From assembly GCF_038900095.1 (NCBI RefSeq), contig NZ_JBBMQQ010000007.1:62001-126000 (forward strand): a DNA stretch of 64,000 nucleotides, read 5' to 3'. Of the stretch, positions 35,603 to 43,857 are shown piece after piece. Numbering within the stretch: position 1 is the first letter of the stretch; each line of letters begins with the position of its first letter. Under the pieces are notes generated by a model. The model saw nothing but the letters and a program-made list of their open reading frames with translations. It did no database searches and was not told the DNA's origin. Made by a program: the position numbers and the translations under genes. The DNA comes from Hoeflea sp038900095. Lineage in GTDB: Bacteria > Pseudomonadota > Alphaproteobacteria > Rhizobiales > Rhizobiaceae.

Positions 35603-35770
35603 GGTGTCGTATCCCTCTTCCCGACAGGGCCGCATCTCCCGTGCGGCCTTTGCCGTTGAATAGAAACCGAAAGCACGGCCAATGCTTGCATGAAACGGGA
35701 CGCCCAATGCGCCAATTGCGACACCACGTCGAATGGCATCAACCGCCTAGACTACAGTTCATCTCGCTTG

Positions 35771-36715
35771 CTATCGACGCACGGTGCAATTGTCCGGCCG
35801 CTTTCGGCCTTTGCAAATCAGATATCCGACGAGCCCCTCGATCTCGCTGATCTCGGTCACCACGCCAAAGCTCTTCAACTCCTCCATGCTCAGATATCTG
35901 ATATCCTCCGGGGGAGTGGACACCATGAAATCGACCAGCTCGGGATTCACATCCATGCTGAGAAGATAATCCGTCAATTCCCGGCGCATTGAATTTGAGA
36001 GGTCTGCAGATTTCACTGTTTCAACAAGTTCGCGCTCCACAAACTTCTTTTCCGTAACGACTTTTCCATCACTCAGGATTTTGCTGAGGATCTTGTACCT
36101 GTCCCTGTATTTGTACCGGGTCGTAACAATCTGATGCACGCCGATGCGGGAAAACGGGCCGGCAATCCGGCGCACACCGCTGGCCAGCAACAAGGGGCAG
36201 GCCGAATTGCAGACGCCGAAGGTCAAGTTGGCATAACCGTAATAGGTGCCATCCTTGAAGTCAGGCCTGCAATCCGCATCCCACGGTTTGCAGCGCAGAT
36301 AGTCCGTCCGCGCGACTTCGACGGTCATTCCGCGTTCGCGGATCAACCGTCCCATCGCCATGGCAACATCGACCCTGCCGCCAAAGGAATTGATCAGCAA
36401 CGGGAGATTCCGGTCTCCGGCCTTATCGAGAATGGCCTTGAATGCCTTTGCGGTCTTGTCGGCGATATATCCGTCAGCCGCGATCCACTCCGGACATTCC
36501 GGCTCACAGACGGGATTGTTCGTACGGACAATGGAAAATGTCATGTCCCGGGACGGCTTTTTCTCTGCTGCTCCGGCTGAAAAGGCCGGTAAAAGCAAGG
36601 CGATCCCGAATCCGGCAATGGCAATGGCAATGGCAATGGCAATGGCAATGGCGCGACCGCAGGTCACGAGAGTTTGTGATGCACGGGAAAAATCAGCGCT
36701 CGCCCCTGTTGCCAT
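35771..36715 (-). CDS. periplasmic ClpP-fold protein (COG3904-like)
   Basis: A 314-residue protein with a signal peptide whose hydrophobic core is a run of six Ile-Ala pairs, encoded by a hexanucleotide repeat, ending near FSAGAAE. The mature part has a ClpP/crotonase-like fold: INSFGGRVDVAMAMGR, then the likely nucleophile in FGVCNSACPLLLASG and the likely catalytic histidine in IGVHQIV. This is the class of predicted periplasmic ClpP-like proteins of alphaproteobacteria, perhaps serine proteases of unknown target. The start is uncertain: ATG at 36715 is chosen; ATG at 36754 or TTG at 36784 would lengthen the N-terminus. Confidence 0.75.
   Translation of the reverse strand: MATGASADFSRASQTLVTCGRAIAIAIAIAIAIAGFGIALLLPAFSAGAAEKKPSRDMTFSIVRTNNPVCEPECPEWIAADGYIADKTAKAFKAILDKAGDRNLPLLINSFGGRVDVAMAMGRLIRERGMTVEVARTDYLRCKPWDADCRPDFKDGTYYGYANLTFGVCNSACPLLLASGVRRIAGPFSRIGVHQIVTTRYKYRDRYKILSKILSDGKVVTEKKFVERELVETVKSADLSNSMRRELTDYLLSMDVNPELVDFMVSTPPEDIRYLSMEELKSFGVVTEISEIEGLVGYLICKGRKRPDNCTVRR
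36614..36652. repeat. hexanucleotide microsatellite (GGCAAT)6
   Basis: Six complete GGCAAT copies (36614-36649) and a partial GGC lie inside the signal-peptide coding part. On the coding strand each copy reads ATTGCC and encodes Ile-Ala. Gain or loss of copies keeps frame but changes the length of the hydrophobic core by two residues. Confidence 0.97.
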
Positions 36716-36853
36716 GCTCACGGATTCCGTGGCTGAAACGCGATTGTCTGGCATGGGATTCGGTTCATGCAGCCAGGCTACCAACCAGGAACAGCCGTTA
36801 CAAGGCAGCTCACATAGCCGCCCGGCACTCCCGCATTGCTGCGATTGCCGACC

Positions 36854-39800
36854 TCACCCGTCCCCCATCGCGATCAGCCCGGCATTGCCGCCCGCAGCCG
36901 CGGTGTTGACCGAGACGGCCTGCTCGACCGCGAACCGCATCAGGTAGTGCGGACCGCCGGCCTTGAAGCCGGTGCCCGACAGGCCCGAGCCGCCGAACGG
37001 CTGGGTGCCGACCACGGCACCGATCATGTTGCGGTTGATGTAGACATTGCCGGTATCAAGCCGGTCGATCACCTTGCGCACAGTGGCTTCGATGCGCGAA
37101 TGCACGCCCAGGGTCAGGCCGAAGCCCGTGGCATCGATGGCGTCGAGAACCGCATCGAGCTTCTTCGCCTTGTAGCGCACCACATGCAGCACCGGCCCGA
37201 AGATTTCGCGATCAAGCGCACCGGCATCCTTCAGCTCGACAATATGCGGGGCAAAGAACAGCCCCTGATCCGGAACATCGCCCGCATAGACAAGCTTCTG
37301 GGTCTTGGAGATGGTCGCGATATGCGCTGCCAGCATCTGGCGCTGCGCTTCATCGATCACCGGACCGACATCCGTCGACGGTTTTGACGGATTGCCCAGT
37401 TTCAGCTCACGCGCGGCCCCCTCGATCATCTCGAGCATCTGGTCGGCGACATCCTCCTGCACGAACAGCAGCCGGAGGGCGGAGCAGCGTTGTCCAGCCG
37501 AGCGGAACGCCGACATCACCACATCGTCGGCCACCTGTTCGGCAAGTGCCGTGGCGTCGACGATCATGGCGTTGAGCCCGCCGGTTTCGGCGATGAACGG
37601 CACGATCGGCCCGTCCTTGGCCGCCAGCGTCCGGTTGATGGCGCGCGCCGTCTCGGTCGAACCGGTAAAGGCCACACCGCCAATCTTCGGATGCGAGGTC
37701 AGCGCAGCACCGACATCCCCTTCGCCCGGCAGGCACAGCAGCACATCTTTCGGCACCCCGGCCTCATGCAAAAGCCGGATCGCTTCATGCGCAACCAGCG
37801 GCGTCTGTTCTGCCGGCTTGGCGATCACCGCGTTGCCTGCAGCCAGGCCCGCAGAAACCTGGCCGAGGAAAATGGCCAACGGAAAGTTCCACGGCGAAAT
37901 GCAGACGAACACACCGCGACTGCGCCAGCCAAGCCGGTTTTCCTCACCGGTCGGCCCTGGCATTGGCTTCATTTCCGAGAACATGTCGCGCGAACGCGCC
38001 GCGTAATAGCGCAGGAAATCCACCGCTTCGCGGATCTCGGCAATCCCGTCGTCCAGGGTCTTGCCCGCTTCCGCCGACAGCAGCGCCATGAAACGGTCGC
38101 GGCGCTCCTCGATCAGGTCCGCCGCCCGGTCAAGCGCCGCCGCGCGGATACCGGGATCGGTCCGCGACCAGCTCTTGAACCCCTGCATGGCGGCAGACAC
38201 GGCTTTGTCGACATCCTTGGGATCGGTAAACCGCACCGTGCCGACGACATTGGAAAGATCGGAAGGCGATCTGATTTCGCGTGCCGGCCCGCCCGCTGCA
38301 AGCCCCGGTGCCAGCGGCCCCGCCTCGACCATTTCCGTCGAGCGCGCCATGCCTTCCACCAGCGAAGCCAGTTGGAACCGGTCGCCGAATTCCACGCCGC
38401 GGGAATTGGGTCGGTCCGGGTAGATCGCCAATGGCAGCGGGATCTGGCTGTTGCGGGCCGATTGCCCCCGGGCAAGCCCCAGCTTTGCGTCAGGCCGTTC
38501 AAGCAGCGAAGCCACCGGAATGGTCTTGTCTCCCGCCACCGCCACAAACGACGAGTTGGCACCGTTCTCCAGAAGCCGGCGCACCAGATAGGCCAGCAGA
38601 TCGCGGTAACCGCCAACCGGGGCATAGATCCGGCAGGGAACGCGGTCATTGCTCTTTGCCAGACTGTCGTAAACGACCTCGCCCATGCCGTGCAGGCGCT
38701 GGAACTCGAAGCCGCTGCGATCTTCCGCCATCTCGACAATGGTCGCCACGGTCAGCGCATTGTGGGTGGCAAATTGCGGATAGATGACATCGCGCAACTC
38801 AAGCAACTGCCGTGAGCAGGCGAGATAGGACAGGTCTGTCGCAGCCTTGCGGGTGTAGACAGCATAGCCTTCCAGTCCGCGCTCCTGCGCCCGCTTGATT
38901 TCGGTGTCCCAGTAGGCGCCCTTGACCAGCCGCACCATCATCCGGCGATCATGCTTGCGGCACAGCCCGGCAATGTGGTCGATGACCTGGGGCGCGCGCT
39001 TCTGGTAGGCCTGAATGGCAAGGCCGAAGCCATCCCAGCCTGCAAGCGACGGATCGGCGAAAGCCCGGTCAATCACATCAAGCGACAATTCCAGCCGGTC
39101 GACCTCTTCGGCATCGACGGTGAAATTGAGATCATGTGCCTTGGCCATTTGCGCGAGCTTGACCAGGTCCGGCACCAGCTCCTCAAGCACCTGTTCGCGG
39201 TGGGTGGGGATATACCGCGGATGCAGCGCCGAAAGCTTGACCGAAATGCCGGGACGGTCCGGCAGCTTGCGCCCGGCCGACACCTTGTTGGCAGACTTCC
39301 CGATGGCCGCGATGGCATCCGCATAGGACTTGAAATAGCGCTTTGCATCGGCGCGGGTGCGGGCGCCTTCGCCCAGCATGTCATAGGAATGGCGATAGCC
39401 ACGCGCCTCGTTCTTGGCGGCGCGGCCAAGCGCGTCCTCGATGGTTTCGCCGAGCACGAAATGATGGCCGAGAAACCGCATCGCCTGCCGTGTTGCGGTT
39501 CTCACCGTCGGCATGCCCATCCGCTTGACCAGCCCGCGCATTACGCCTTCCGGCGTTTCGCCCGGCTTGATCACCCGCGCCGACATACCAAGCGCCCAGG
39601 CCGAAGCCGAGACAAACCAGGTGTCGCCATGGCTTTCGTGATCGCTCCAGCCACCTTCCTTGAGCTTGTCTTCGATCAGGCGGTCCTGGGTCAGCGCATC
39701 AGGCACCCGGAGCAGTGCCTCTGCCAGCACCATCAATGCCAGGCCTTCCCGCGTCGACAGTCCATATTCACGCAGGAAATCCTCGACCCCGCCCATCTGC

Positions 39801-39970
39801 CCGGAATCGGAACGGATCGCCTGGATGAGCTTGGTGGCACGCACATCGATTGCCCGCTCCTGGGCACTCGTGAACGCGAGCCGTTCGCTGAAATCCCGGA
39901 TCAGACGGTCATCGTCCGGCGCATGTGAGGCATGAAAGGCAGTCAGAACTGGTGCGGTTGTAGCGGTCAT
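36854..39970 (-). CDS. putA: bifunctional proline dehydrogenase/glutamate-semialdehyde dehydrogenase
   Basis: A 1038-residue PutA that oxidises proline to glutamate in two steps. The proline dehydrogenase barrel lies in roughly residues 150-460 (ISVKLSALHPRY, VRLVKGAYWDTEIKRA, YPQFATHNALT) and binds FAD; the aldehyde dehydrogenase domain occupies about 520-1030, with SPWNFPLAIFLGQ, FTGSTETARAIN and the catalytic cysteine in FRSAGQRCSALR. There is no N-terminal ribbon-helix-helix domain, so this PutA does not repress its own gene; the Lrp-like putR, divergent, does the control. Membrane-peripheral. Confidence 0.96.
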   Translation of the reverse strand: MTATTAPVLTAFHASHAPDDDRLIRDFSERLAFTSAQERAIDVRATKLIQAIRSDSGQMGGVEDFLREYGLSTREGLALMVLAEALLRVPDALTQDRLIEDKLKEGGWSDHESHGDTWFVSASAWALGMSARVIKPGETPEGVMRGLVKRMGMPTVRTATRQAMRFLGHHFVLGETIEDALGRAAKNEARGYRHSYDMLGEGARTRADAKRYFKSYADAIAAIGKSANKVSAGRKLPDRPGISVKLSALHPRYIPTHREQVLEELVPDLVKLAQMAKAHDLNFTVDAEEVDRLELSLDVIDRAFADPSLAGWDGFGLAIQAYQKRAPQVIDHIAGLCRKHDRRMMVRLVKGAYWDTEIKRAQERGLEGYAVYTRKAATDLSYLACSRQLLELRDVIYPQFATHNALTVATIVEMAEDRSGFEFQRLHGMGEVVYDSLAKSNDRVPCRIYAPVGGYRDLLAYLVRRLLENGANSSFVAVAGDKTIPVASLLERPDAKLGLARGQSARNSQIPLPLAIYPDRPNSRGVEFGDRFQLASLVEGMARSTEMVEAGPLAPGLAAGGPAREIRSPSDLSNVVGTVRFTDPKDVDKAVSAAMQGFKSWSRTDPGIRAAALDRAADLIEERRDRFMALLSAEAGKTLDDGIAEIREAVDFLRYYAARSRDMFSEMKPMPGPTGEENRLGWRSRGVFVCISPWNFPLAIFLGQVSAGLAAGNAVIAKPAEQTPLVAHEAIRLLHEAGVPKDVLLCLPGEGDVGAALTSHPKIGGVAFTGSTETARAINRTLAAKDGPIVPFIAETGGLNAMIVDATALAEQVADDVVMSAFRSAGQRCSALRLLFVQEDVADQMLEMIEGAARELKLGNPSKPSTDVGPVIDEAQRQMLAAHIATISKTQKLVYAGDVPDQGLFFAPHIVELKDAGALDREIFGPVLHVVRYKAKKLDAVLDAIDATGFGLTLGVHSRIEATVRKVIDRLDTGNVYINRNMIGAVVGTQPFGGSGLSGTGFKAGGPHYLMRFAVEQAVSVNTAAAGGNAGLIAMGDG

Positions 39971-40011
39971 GGCAAATCCCCCGTGAATGCTGCAGCATAG
40001 CTCTTGATGCG

Positions 40012-40057
40012 TAGAGATTCTCGCTATATTTTGACTTCGGAATTAGACAATTCTCTA
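40012..40057. promoter_or_regulatory. two phased palindromes between putA and putR (candidate PutR sites)
   Basis: TAGAGATTCTCGCTA (40012-40026) and TAGACAATTCTCTA (40044-40057) are imperfect palindromes with TAG...CTA arms, resembling Lrp-family sites. Their centres are about 31-32 bases apart, three helical turns, so a PutR multimer could bind both on one face. Confidence 0.5.
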
Positions 40058-40083
40058 GCAAAATAAGAAATATGGGGGAAAAT

Positions 40084-40545
40084 ATGAAGGAAATTGACCG
40101 CATCGATCGAAAGATCCTTCGCGCCGTCCAGGACAATGGCCGTTTGACCAATCTCGAACTGGCCGACAAGATCAGCCTGTCCCCCACAGCAACCGCTGAA
40201 CGCCTCAAACGCCTCAACCGTGACGGCTACATCCAGGGCTATACCGCCAAGCTGTCTCCCGAGAAGCTCGACCGGGGAATGCTCGTCTTTGTCGAGGTCA
40301 AGCTCGATCGAACCACACCGGATGTATTTGACGCATTTTCCCAGGCCGTTCGCAAGTCGGATGACGTGATGGAATGCCACATGGTTGCCGGTGGCTTTGA
40401 TTATCTCGTCAAGGCCCGCGTCAAGGGCATGGAAGCTTACCGCGCCTTTCTGTCAGACATCATCCTGTCCTTGCCCGGAGTCCGCGAAACCCACACATAT
40501 CCGGTCATGGAGGAAGTGAAAAATACTGGGAAACTGCCGGTTTAA
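40084..40545 (+). CDS. putR: Lrp/AsnC-family regulator PutR
   Basis: A 153-residue Lrp-type regulator with an N-terminal winged helix-turn-helix (IDRKILRAVQDNGRLTNLELADKISLSPTA) and a C-terminal RAM/ACT-like domain (MECHMVAGGFDYLVKARV, then LPGVRETHTYPVMEE). In rhizobia such a gene divergent from putA activates it in response to proline. The start at 40084 has GGGGGA 5 bases upstream; an in-frame ATG at 40072 lacks a site. Confidence 0.93.
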   Translation: MKEIDRIDRKILRAVQDNGRLTNLELADKISLSPTATAERLKRLNRDGYIQGYTAKLSPEKLDRGMLVFVEVKLDRTTPDVFDAFSQAVRKSDDVMECHMVAGGFDYLVKARVKGMEAYRAFLSDIILSLPGVRETHTYPVMEEVKNTGKLPV

Positions 40546-40688
40546 CTGATTGATTACTTCGTAAGACATCGTATTATCCGAATGGCTGCATCCACATTAC
40601 ACATGCCGCCAAGGACCGGAAATCTCGGCAAAAAGGAGCACCGCATCACCGATGGCTCGAAACAGATTCCCGCGAAGGGGCGCCGCTG

Positions 40689-41402
40689 ATGTCAGATCAG
40701 AGCGGCCTGTTTTGTGCGCTTCAGGCGATACGGACGGAATTCGATCTGGTCGATTTTTTGCGGAAGCTTTCCAGGCATTTCGATTTCTCCGGCTTCCTTC
40801 TCTTCAGCATTCCGGCGCAGACCGATGACAGGCTGCAGCCAAGGGTCGAGTTGTCGGATTTGCCTGCCGGCATGATCGAACGCTACGACGAACTTGGCCT
40901 GTTGAAGAATTCTCAACTCTTTGAAACGTTGCGCCGCTCGACCGTCCCGATCACGATGGAGACCCTTGCCTGGCACGACACGCGCCCGTCCGAAGAGGGG
41001 CAGGCAGCCATCCGTTTCTTTACAAGTTACAACATGACGACGGCGGCGTTTTTCCCCGTCCATGGGTCCGGAGGCGGTCGTGCCGTGTTCGGATTCCTCG
41101 GCGACCGCGATCAGCTGACCCATGCCGAAACCGGCGAGATGGGCGTCCTCACCGCACATGCATACAGTGTCTATTCCAACCTGAAGAACGCGTCCCGGGA
41201 CGATGGCTGCGGACTGACACCGCGCGAAATCGAAGCAGTGCACTGGGTGGCAAACGGCAAGACATCCAGCGAAATCGCATCAATCCTTTCGCTGTCCGAG
41301 CACACCGTCAACACCTATATCAACAATGCGGTTCGCAAGCTCGATTGCGTCAACAGGACACAGCTTGTCGCCAAGGCGCTCCGGCTGCACCTGATCTGCT
41401 AG
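40689..41402 (+). CDS. LuxR-family transcriptional regulator (solo)
   Basis: A 237-residue LuxR-type regulator: an N-terminal autoinducer-binding-like domain (residues about 15-160) and a C-terminal LuxR helix-turn-helix (LTPREIEAVHWVANGKTSSEIASILSLSEHTVNTYI). In place of the family's conserved Asp-Pro after the Tyr helix (Y...DP) the sequence has LLKNSQLF, so the invariant lactone-binding aspartate appears missing. No luxI-type synthase is in the window. It may sense another ligand or act unliganded. It faces the DUF2333 operon tail to tail. Confidence 0.88.
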   Translation: MSDQSGLFCALQAIRTEFDLVDFLRKLSRHFDFSGFLLFSIPAQTDDRLQPRVELSDLPAGMIERYDELGLLKNSQLFETLRRSTVPITMETLAWHDTRPSEEGQAAIRFFTSYNMTTAAFFPVHGSGGGRAVFGFLGDRDQLTHAETGEMGVLTAHAYSVYSNLKNASRDDGCGLTPREIEAVHWVANGKTSSEIASILSLSEHTVNTYINNAVRKLDCVNRTQLVAKALRLHLIC

Positions 41403-41429
41403 AACACGCCTGAACGATTTGCGCCGCGG

Positions 41430-41460
41430 CCGGCCAGAACGGAGACAGTCCGTCTGGCCG
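41430..41460. terminator. hairpin between convergent luxR-type and DUF2333-type genes
   Basis: GGCCAGAACGGA and TCCGTCTGGCC form an imperfect stem with a short loop in the 66 bases between the two converging genes. No strong T-run follows, so its terminator role is tentative. Confidence 0.35.
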
Positions 41461-41468
41461 CTGCCATG

Positions 41469-42563
41469 TCAGCGGTCGAGAGTTCCGCGGATTTCCACCA
41501 GGTTCGACCGGAACCTGAGGACATAAAAGCCCATGGTTGCCAGGTGGGTCGGCATGATCCAACCGCTCTCATTGCCATTGGAAATGATCAAGGGCTGGAT
41601 CTTCAGCGCTGCGGACAATTGCGCGTCCATGTCATCCCAAAGCTGAGCCAGGTTGCGCTGGGCGATCACATCGCGGAAGTCCTCGCGGGTGGCCTTCAGG
41701 ATGCCGTAATAGCCGTAGAGCTGGCCATAGGAAAACCAGAAGCGGTCATCCGCACGGGTGTCGAACCAGCCGCCATTGTAGTTTTCCGAGCGGTCCCGGA
41801 GGATGGCCGAGGTCGACCCGACGTCCGAAGCAATCCGGTCGAGAAACTGGACCAGGTTGTCGGTGCGCGCGTCATAAATTGCCTCACACCTGCCGAGACG
41901 GTCATTGAACGACTGAAGATCATCGATCGCCGTGCGATAGAAGGACGGCGTCGGCGTTTTCGGCAGGAACGGCCAGCTCAGATACCAGGTGTACTCATCA
42001 AACTGCATGGCGCCACGCGCATCCTGCAGGTCACCGTCAACCTGGCTGGTGCCGCGCACGCGGCCAAGCGTATCGACAAACTCGACCGTCGTGCGGCGGA
42101 TCGCCTGGTTCACGCCCCGCTGGAACGCCGCCTTGTTGTCAAAGAACGGCGTATGGCTCCAGTCCACGCCGAACAGGCCGGCCTTGTAGAGCAGCATCGA
42201 GGAGATCCAGGCATTCTCGTTGACGTTGAAATCGATCAGGTCTGCCGTCATCGCCACCATCGCCGAGGGTGCGCAGGTGCCATCGGCACCCTTGGTTCCA
42301 GGCGTCGAGGCGATGGCTTCATACTTGCTCGGATAATCGGGATCAAAACCGGTCCAGACCTGGGTCTGCCAGAAAAAATATCCATACAGCCCGACAAAGA
42401 CGAACACGATACCGCCGACGATGACCTTGAGCATGAATCCGCGCTGCCGGTACCAGGCTGCCACGGTCACGAAGGGCCACAGAATGAGCGAAATCAGCAT
42501 GCCGACACCACGGCCGATGGCGTGGAAGATCCGTTCAAAAAACTCAATCACCGGGTCAAGCAT
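41469..42563 (-). CDS. DUF2333-like membrane-anchored protein (system gene 5)
   Basis: A 364-residue protein with one transmembrane helix near residues 45-65 (MLKVIVGGIVFVFVGLYGYFFW) after a hydrophobic, aromatic first segment; the C-terminal 300 residues are predicted periplasmic and rich in Trp and Asp, matching the DUF2333 family of unknown function. Features include VWTGFDPDYPSKYEAIAS and WYLSWPFLPKTPTPSFYRTAIDDL. It is the last gene of the five-gene operon; its start overlaps the end of the DUF6638-like gene by 8 bases. It is the only clear membrane anchor of the set. Confidence 0.85.
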   Translation of the reverse strand: MLDPVIEFFERIFHAIGRGVGMLISLILWPFVTVAAWYRQRGFMLKVIVGGIVFVFVGLYGYFFWQTQVWTGFDPDYPSKYEAIASTPGTKGADGTCAPSAMVAMTADLIDFNVNENAWISSMLLYKAGLFGVDWSHTPFFDNKAAFQRGVNQAIRRTTVEFVDTLGRVRGTSQVDGDLQDARGAMQFDEYTWYLSWPFLPKTPTPSFYRTAIDDLQSFNDRLGRCEAIYDARTDNLVQFLDRIASDVGSTSAILRDRSENYNGGWFDTRADDRFWFSYGQLYGYYGILKATREDFRDVIAQRNLAQLWDDMDAQLSAALKIQPLIISNGNESGWIMPTHLATMGFYVLRFRSNLVEIRGTLDR

Positions 42564-43857
42564 CCTCTTGGTGTCCTTCCAGTCCGAAAAGCCGCGACCT
42601 GAGCGCCGCCTTGTTGTTCAGATAGGTTGTTCCGAGCACATCCACAACATGGGTGCGGTAGCTTTCGGAATAACCTTCATAAGCGGTGTAAAAGCCCTGC
42701 TTGTCAAAGATGAAGCGGCTGACGAAGTCAAACGGCGCCAAACGCGCCAGCAGCCGGTTGACCAGCCACTGGTCCGGATGCGCCGGCGCCGCCCGGCACA
42801 GCATGAGCCGCCGGTCGGTCCGCACTTCGCGCATCTTCACCTGTCCGGTGGACGCCACCTCGCGGATAGCTTCCTGCAGGAACGGATAGATCCCCTCCTC
42901 GGCGATCAGCGCGGAGTTCCTGTGCATCCAGGTCTGCAGCCAGATCCGGTCGGTCCCGGCAAGATCGACAGCCGGGTCGGCCCGGCGGATGAGGTCGTAC
43001 ACCGCCATTTCCGCCCTGTGGGCGAAGAAACCCGACGGTTCGACCCAGGAAGCACGCGGCAATTGCAGCCTTTCGGATTTCGACAGATACTCGAAAACCC
43101 GCGCATGGTCGGCAATATCGATATAGCTGACTTCCCACGGACGCGACCGCCGGAACCCCGGCGCATGGCTGTCACAGATCACCGTGGTGGTCCGGCCATC
43201 GCGGAAGATGAATACACCACCGAAATGATTGGCCCAGTATGACGTGTGGGGAAACACGAGCTTGTCCGGTACGAGCGCGTTCTGGCGGATGTCTCCGGTT
43301 TCCCGCGCCAGCTCGACCATCCGGTTGAGCATGGCGTCATCCCGCCAGCCGTCCTTGGAGGACTTGAGCCGGTCGACCAGTGCGCGCAGTTCGGTCGCCT
43401 TGCCCAGCATATTTTCGGCCGACATCACCCGGAACCGGACCTCCTCGATCGACAGCAGGTCCTCGACCCCCGTGACCTCGTCGACCGGTTCCTCGATCTC
43501 GCCGAACAGGGCATCCTTGATCGTCACCGCATGAACGGCACGGCGATTGCCGTCAAAGAACTCGTGCATCAGCCCGGCGGTGTTGGAAAACTGGGTGTGG
43601 ACCACCGGCAGGTTCTCCTGCTCCGGCGTGAGCACGACAAACCTGCGATTGACGCCGTTGGGATCGAGATACTGCACGTCACCGAGTTCTTCGGCGATTT
43701 CCGGCGAGAAACCGGTCATGTCGATCCGGAACCGGCTCAGCTTTGTCTCCGGCAGCCCGAAAGCCCTGAGTGCCTTGTTGTAGCGCTCGACGAGATGTGG
43801 TTCCTCGACGGGAAGCAGCCGACCATAGATCAGTTCGTTTTCAACCAGCAGCTTCAT
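42556..43857 (-). CDS. DUF6638-like hypothetical protein (system gene 4)
   Basis: A 433-residue protein without signal peptide or helices in the membrane, so cytoplasmic. I believe it belongs to the uncharacterised DUF6638 family, but cannot check. Features are an acidic linker (GEIEEPVDEVTGVEDLLSIEE), a His/Asp/Trp-rich core (FPHTSYWANHFGGVFIFRDG, VICDSHAPG) and a C-terminal aromatic part. It overlaps the AAA+ ATPase gene by 4 bases (ATGA). Function unknown. Confidence 0.8.
   Translation of the reverse strand: MKLLVENELIYGRLLPVEEPHLVERYNKALRAFGLPETKLSRFRIDMTGFSPEIAEELGDVQYLDPNGVNRRFVVLTPEQENLPVVHTQFSNTAGLMHEFFDGNRRAVHAVTIKDALFGEIEEPVDEVTGVEDLLSIEEVRFRVMSAENMLGKATELRALVDRLKSSKDGWRDDAMLNRMVELARETGDIRQNALVPDKLVFPHTSYWANHFGGVFIFRDGRTTTVICDSHAPGFRRSRPWEVSYIDIADHARVFEYLSKSERLQLPRASWVEPSGFFAHRAEMAVYDLIRRADPAVDLAGTDRIWLQTWMHRNSALIAEEGIYPFLQEAIREVASTGQVKMREVRTDRRLMLCRAAPAHPDQWLVNRLLARLAPFDFVSRFIFDKQGFYTAYEGYSESYRTHVVDVLGTTYLNNKAALRSRLFGLEGHQEDA

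Noticed and set aside
34076..35659. 527-codon open frame on the plus strand
   Set aside because: It mirrors fhs, one of the most conserved genes in the window.
36614..36652. CRISPR-like short repeats
   Set aside because: The units are six bases and contiguous with no spacers; it is a microsatellite in a signal peptide.
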